A stretch of 8,971 nucleotides of DNA from Bryobacterales bacterium (lineage in GTDB: Bacteria; Acidobacteriota; Terriglobia; Bryobacterales; Bryobacteraceae): the NCBI GenBank assembly GCA_025462985.1, contig JAOAPP010000577.1:1-8971 (forward strand). The letters run 5' to 3'. The translations under genes and the position numbers were made by a program. The notes under the pieces were generated by a model. It worked only from the letters and a program-made list of their open reading frames with translations. It ran no database searches and was not told the DNA's origin. This document shows positions 7,558-8,971 of this stretch, in pieces. Numbering within the stretch: the first letter of the stretch is position 1; each line of letters starts with the position of its first letter.

Positions 7558-8361
7558 ATGCCGAATCCTCCCGGACCAAGGCAGCACGAGTTCGTCTGGG
7601 ATTCCGGAGCAACGCTGCTCCGCGAACTGGTGGGCGACGGTCTTCTCACCCGCGAAGAGCCGGTCCACCGCGAACGTCGGCGCGTCCTGCAGTCGGCATT
7701 TCACGAGGACCAAATCGCCGCTTATGCCTCCATCATGGCCGCTGAAGCGGAAAGGATGGCGTCTGAATGGACCGACGAAAAGCCGCTCGACATTCGGCAG
7801 GAGATGCGGCGTCTGACGCTCTCCATCGTCGGATCCACACTCTTCGGCACTGAGTTTCGAAACGAAGTGGGAGACCGTACGCCAGCTCTGGCTGATGTCC
7901 CCGCCCTCGATTACACCGCAAAGGTTTTCAAAGAAGCGACGCGGCTCTATCCGCCTGCCATTCTCTTCGCACGCCGCCCAAAGAGCCGCCTGACGCTCGG
8001 TGGTTACGCTATCGCGCGAGGACAAAGCATTATTCTCAGTCCCTTCATCACGCAACGAAATCTCAAATATTTCGCTGAACCCGACAACTTTCAGCCTCAA
8101 CGTTGGTCCGCCGCCGAGCCGAAGCGCTTTGCGTACTTTCCATTTGGGGCCGGAGCAAAGATGTGCATCGGCGAGCCGTTTGCGCGTCTCGAGGGCATCC
8201 TTGCCCTGGCGACCCTTGCGCGAAGATGGCATCTGCACCGCGACGGCTACCCGAAACTGGACGTCCGCGGAGGAACACTCCCCGGACCCCAGAGACCCGT
8301 ACTCATGCAGCCTGTAGCTCGAACGGCGGCACAAGAGTCTCTCAAGCTGAAGGCAGTTTGA
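7558..8361 (+). CDS. Cytochrome P450, internally deleted (267 residues, I-helix region absent)
   Basis: Bacterial P450s usually have 400-460 residues; this frame has 267. It begins MPNPPGPR like a P450 proline-rich start, then jumps to FVWDSGATLLRELVGDGLLT, which normally lies about 70-80 residues in. The C-helix region (VHRERRRVLQSAFH) and LSIVGSTLFG follow. At about residues 102-106 (nt 7861-7875) it passes straight into GDRTPALADVPALDYT, the segment before the K helix, so roughly 110 residues including the I-helix AGxxTT motif are missing. Retained are ExxR E126-R129, PQRW at 179-183 and the heme loop FPFGAGAKMCIG with ligand C203. An in-frame stop (7555-7557) abuts the ATG, and AAGGTGA lies 10 bases upstream. 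Ordinary monooxygenase activity is unlikely. It may be a decaying gene, a reduced heme protein or an assembly artefact. It is tightly linked to the transporter and NmrA-like genes. Confidence 0.82.
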   Translation: MPNPPGPRQHEFVWDSGATLLRELVGDGLLTREEPVHRERRRVLQSAFHEDQIAAYASIMAAEAERMASEWTDEKPLDIRQEMRRLTLSIVGSTLFGTEFRNEVGDRTPALADVPALDYTAKVFKEATRLYPPAILFARRPKSRLTLGGYAIARGQSIILSPFITQRNLKYFAEPDNFQPQRWSAAEPKRFAYFPFGAGAKMCIGEPFARLEGILALATLARRWHLHRDGYPKLDVRGGTLPGPQRPVLMQPVARTAAQESLKLKAV

Positions 8362-8377
8362 GAAAGGAATCAGTGGC

Positions 8378-8971
8378 ATGGCGAAAAACAGCGAAAGAAC
8401 GATCCTGGTTACCGGTGCAACCGGTCAGCAGGGTGCCGCAGTGTACCGGCATCTCCAGAAGAGAGGGTTCAAGTTAAGGGCACTCGTTCGCGATCCCGGT
8501 AGCGAGAAGGCGCGCCAGCTCGTCGGACATGGGGAAGAGGTCATCCACGGCGACCTGAACAATCAGGACAGCCTCTCCCGAGCCATGGACGGCGTGTACG
8601 GGGTCTTTTCCGTACAGCCTTACACAGACGACGTAGCGACAGAGGTCAAGCAGGGGAAAGCCTTAATAGAAGCAGCCCTCCGGCAGGAGATCAGCCATTT
8701 CGTCTACAGCTCTGTGGTCGCCGCAGACGAGCAAACCGGAATCGCACACTTCGAAAGCAAGGGCCAAGTGGAAGATCATCTTCGAAGCAGCGGCTTACGC
8801 TACACCATCTTCCAGCCCGTCTTCTTTATGGAGAACTGGCAGACCATGATGGCCGAACCCATCCGCAACGGCCAAATTCCTCTGCCATTGAGCCCCACGA
8901 CGAAGCTTCAGATGATCGCGGTAGACGATATCGGCGCATTCACGGCTCTCGCCTTTGAGCATCCGGACAAA
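8378..8971 (+). CDS. NmrA-like NAD(P)-binding protein (atypical SDR), 3' end outside window
   Basis: The frame opens with ATG 8378 and runs 198 codons to the right edge without a stop. GAAAGGAA lies 9 bases upstream, and the gene begins 16 bases after the P450-like stop, so they probably share a transcript. The N-terminus (TILVTGATGQQGAAV) holds the Rossmann motif G13-x2-G16-x2-G19. R38 in LVRDP suggests NADP(H) preference, and D59 (GDL), YSSVV at 110-114 and HFESKG (124-129, with K128 in the usual lysine position) fit the NmrA/HSCARG branch. Such proteins act as NAD(P)H-dependent reductases or as redox sensors that bind the cofactor without catalysis. The missing C-terminus normally holds the substrate-binding part, so the two cannot be told apart here. 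Confidence 0.9.
   Translation, partial: MAKNSERTILVTGATGQQGAAVYRHLQKRGFKLRALVRDPGSEKARQLVGHGEEVIHGDLNNQDSLSRAMDGVYGVFSVQPYTDDVATEVKQGKALIEAALRQEISHFVYSSVVAADEQTGIAHFESKGQVEDHLRSSGLRYTIFQPVFFMENWQTMMAEPIRNGQIPLPLSPTTKLQMIAVDDIGAFTALAFEHPDK

Noticed and set aside
6682..8379. 565-codon minus-strand ORF antisense to the transporter and the P450-like gene
   Set aside because: The translation is low in recognisable motifs and rich in Arg/Gly/Asp/Glu/Ser, as expected from the complement of GC-rich codons. The plus strand encodes clear EamA and P450 proteins over the same bases.

Overview
The window looks like chromosomal DNA from a GC-rich Gram-negative bacterium, most likely an Acidobacteriota member of the Solibacter/Bryobacter type. 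This is inferred from style: a large hybrid kinase with a beta-rich periplasmic sensor, a Tat-exported sugar isomerase-like protein, and a small zinc-ribbon protein ending in SCADYY. No marker gene fixes the taxon. I see no tRNA, rRNA, CRISPR array, insertion sequence or phage gene, and no gene-free stretch longer than about 150 bases.

Left block, minus strand (1-4745). In transcription order this holds a membrane hybrid histidine kinase (4745-1407), a secreted 3D-domain protein (1329-778) and an EAL/HDOD signalling protein that runs off the left edge (699-1). The gaps are 77-78 bases, so the three may share a transcript. A good sigma70-type promoter lies upstream of the kinase, and a perfect 8-bp hairpin sits just after the kinase stop. 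The theme is signal sensing, the cell envelope and possibly cyclic-di-GMP.

Middle (4893-6272). A Tat-signal TIM-barrel isomerase/epimerase-like protein on the plus strand converges on a cytoplasmic BON-LysM protein on the minus strand that resembles E. coli Kbp/YgaU.

Right block, plus strand (6368-8971). Four tightly packed genes follow: a 61-residue zinc-ribbon protein, an EamA drug/metabolite transporter coupled to it through a 4-base TTGA overlap, a cytochrome P450, and an NmrA-like NAD(P)-binding protein cut by the right edge. The P450 is the oddest object in the window. It is an open 267-codon frame that keeps the ExxR motif and the heme-cysteine loop but lacks most of the N-terminal region and the whole oxygen-activating I-helix region. 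It looks like the product of two in-frame deletions. I found no clearly new multi-gene system.
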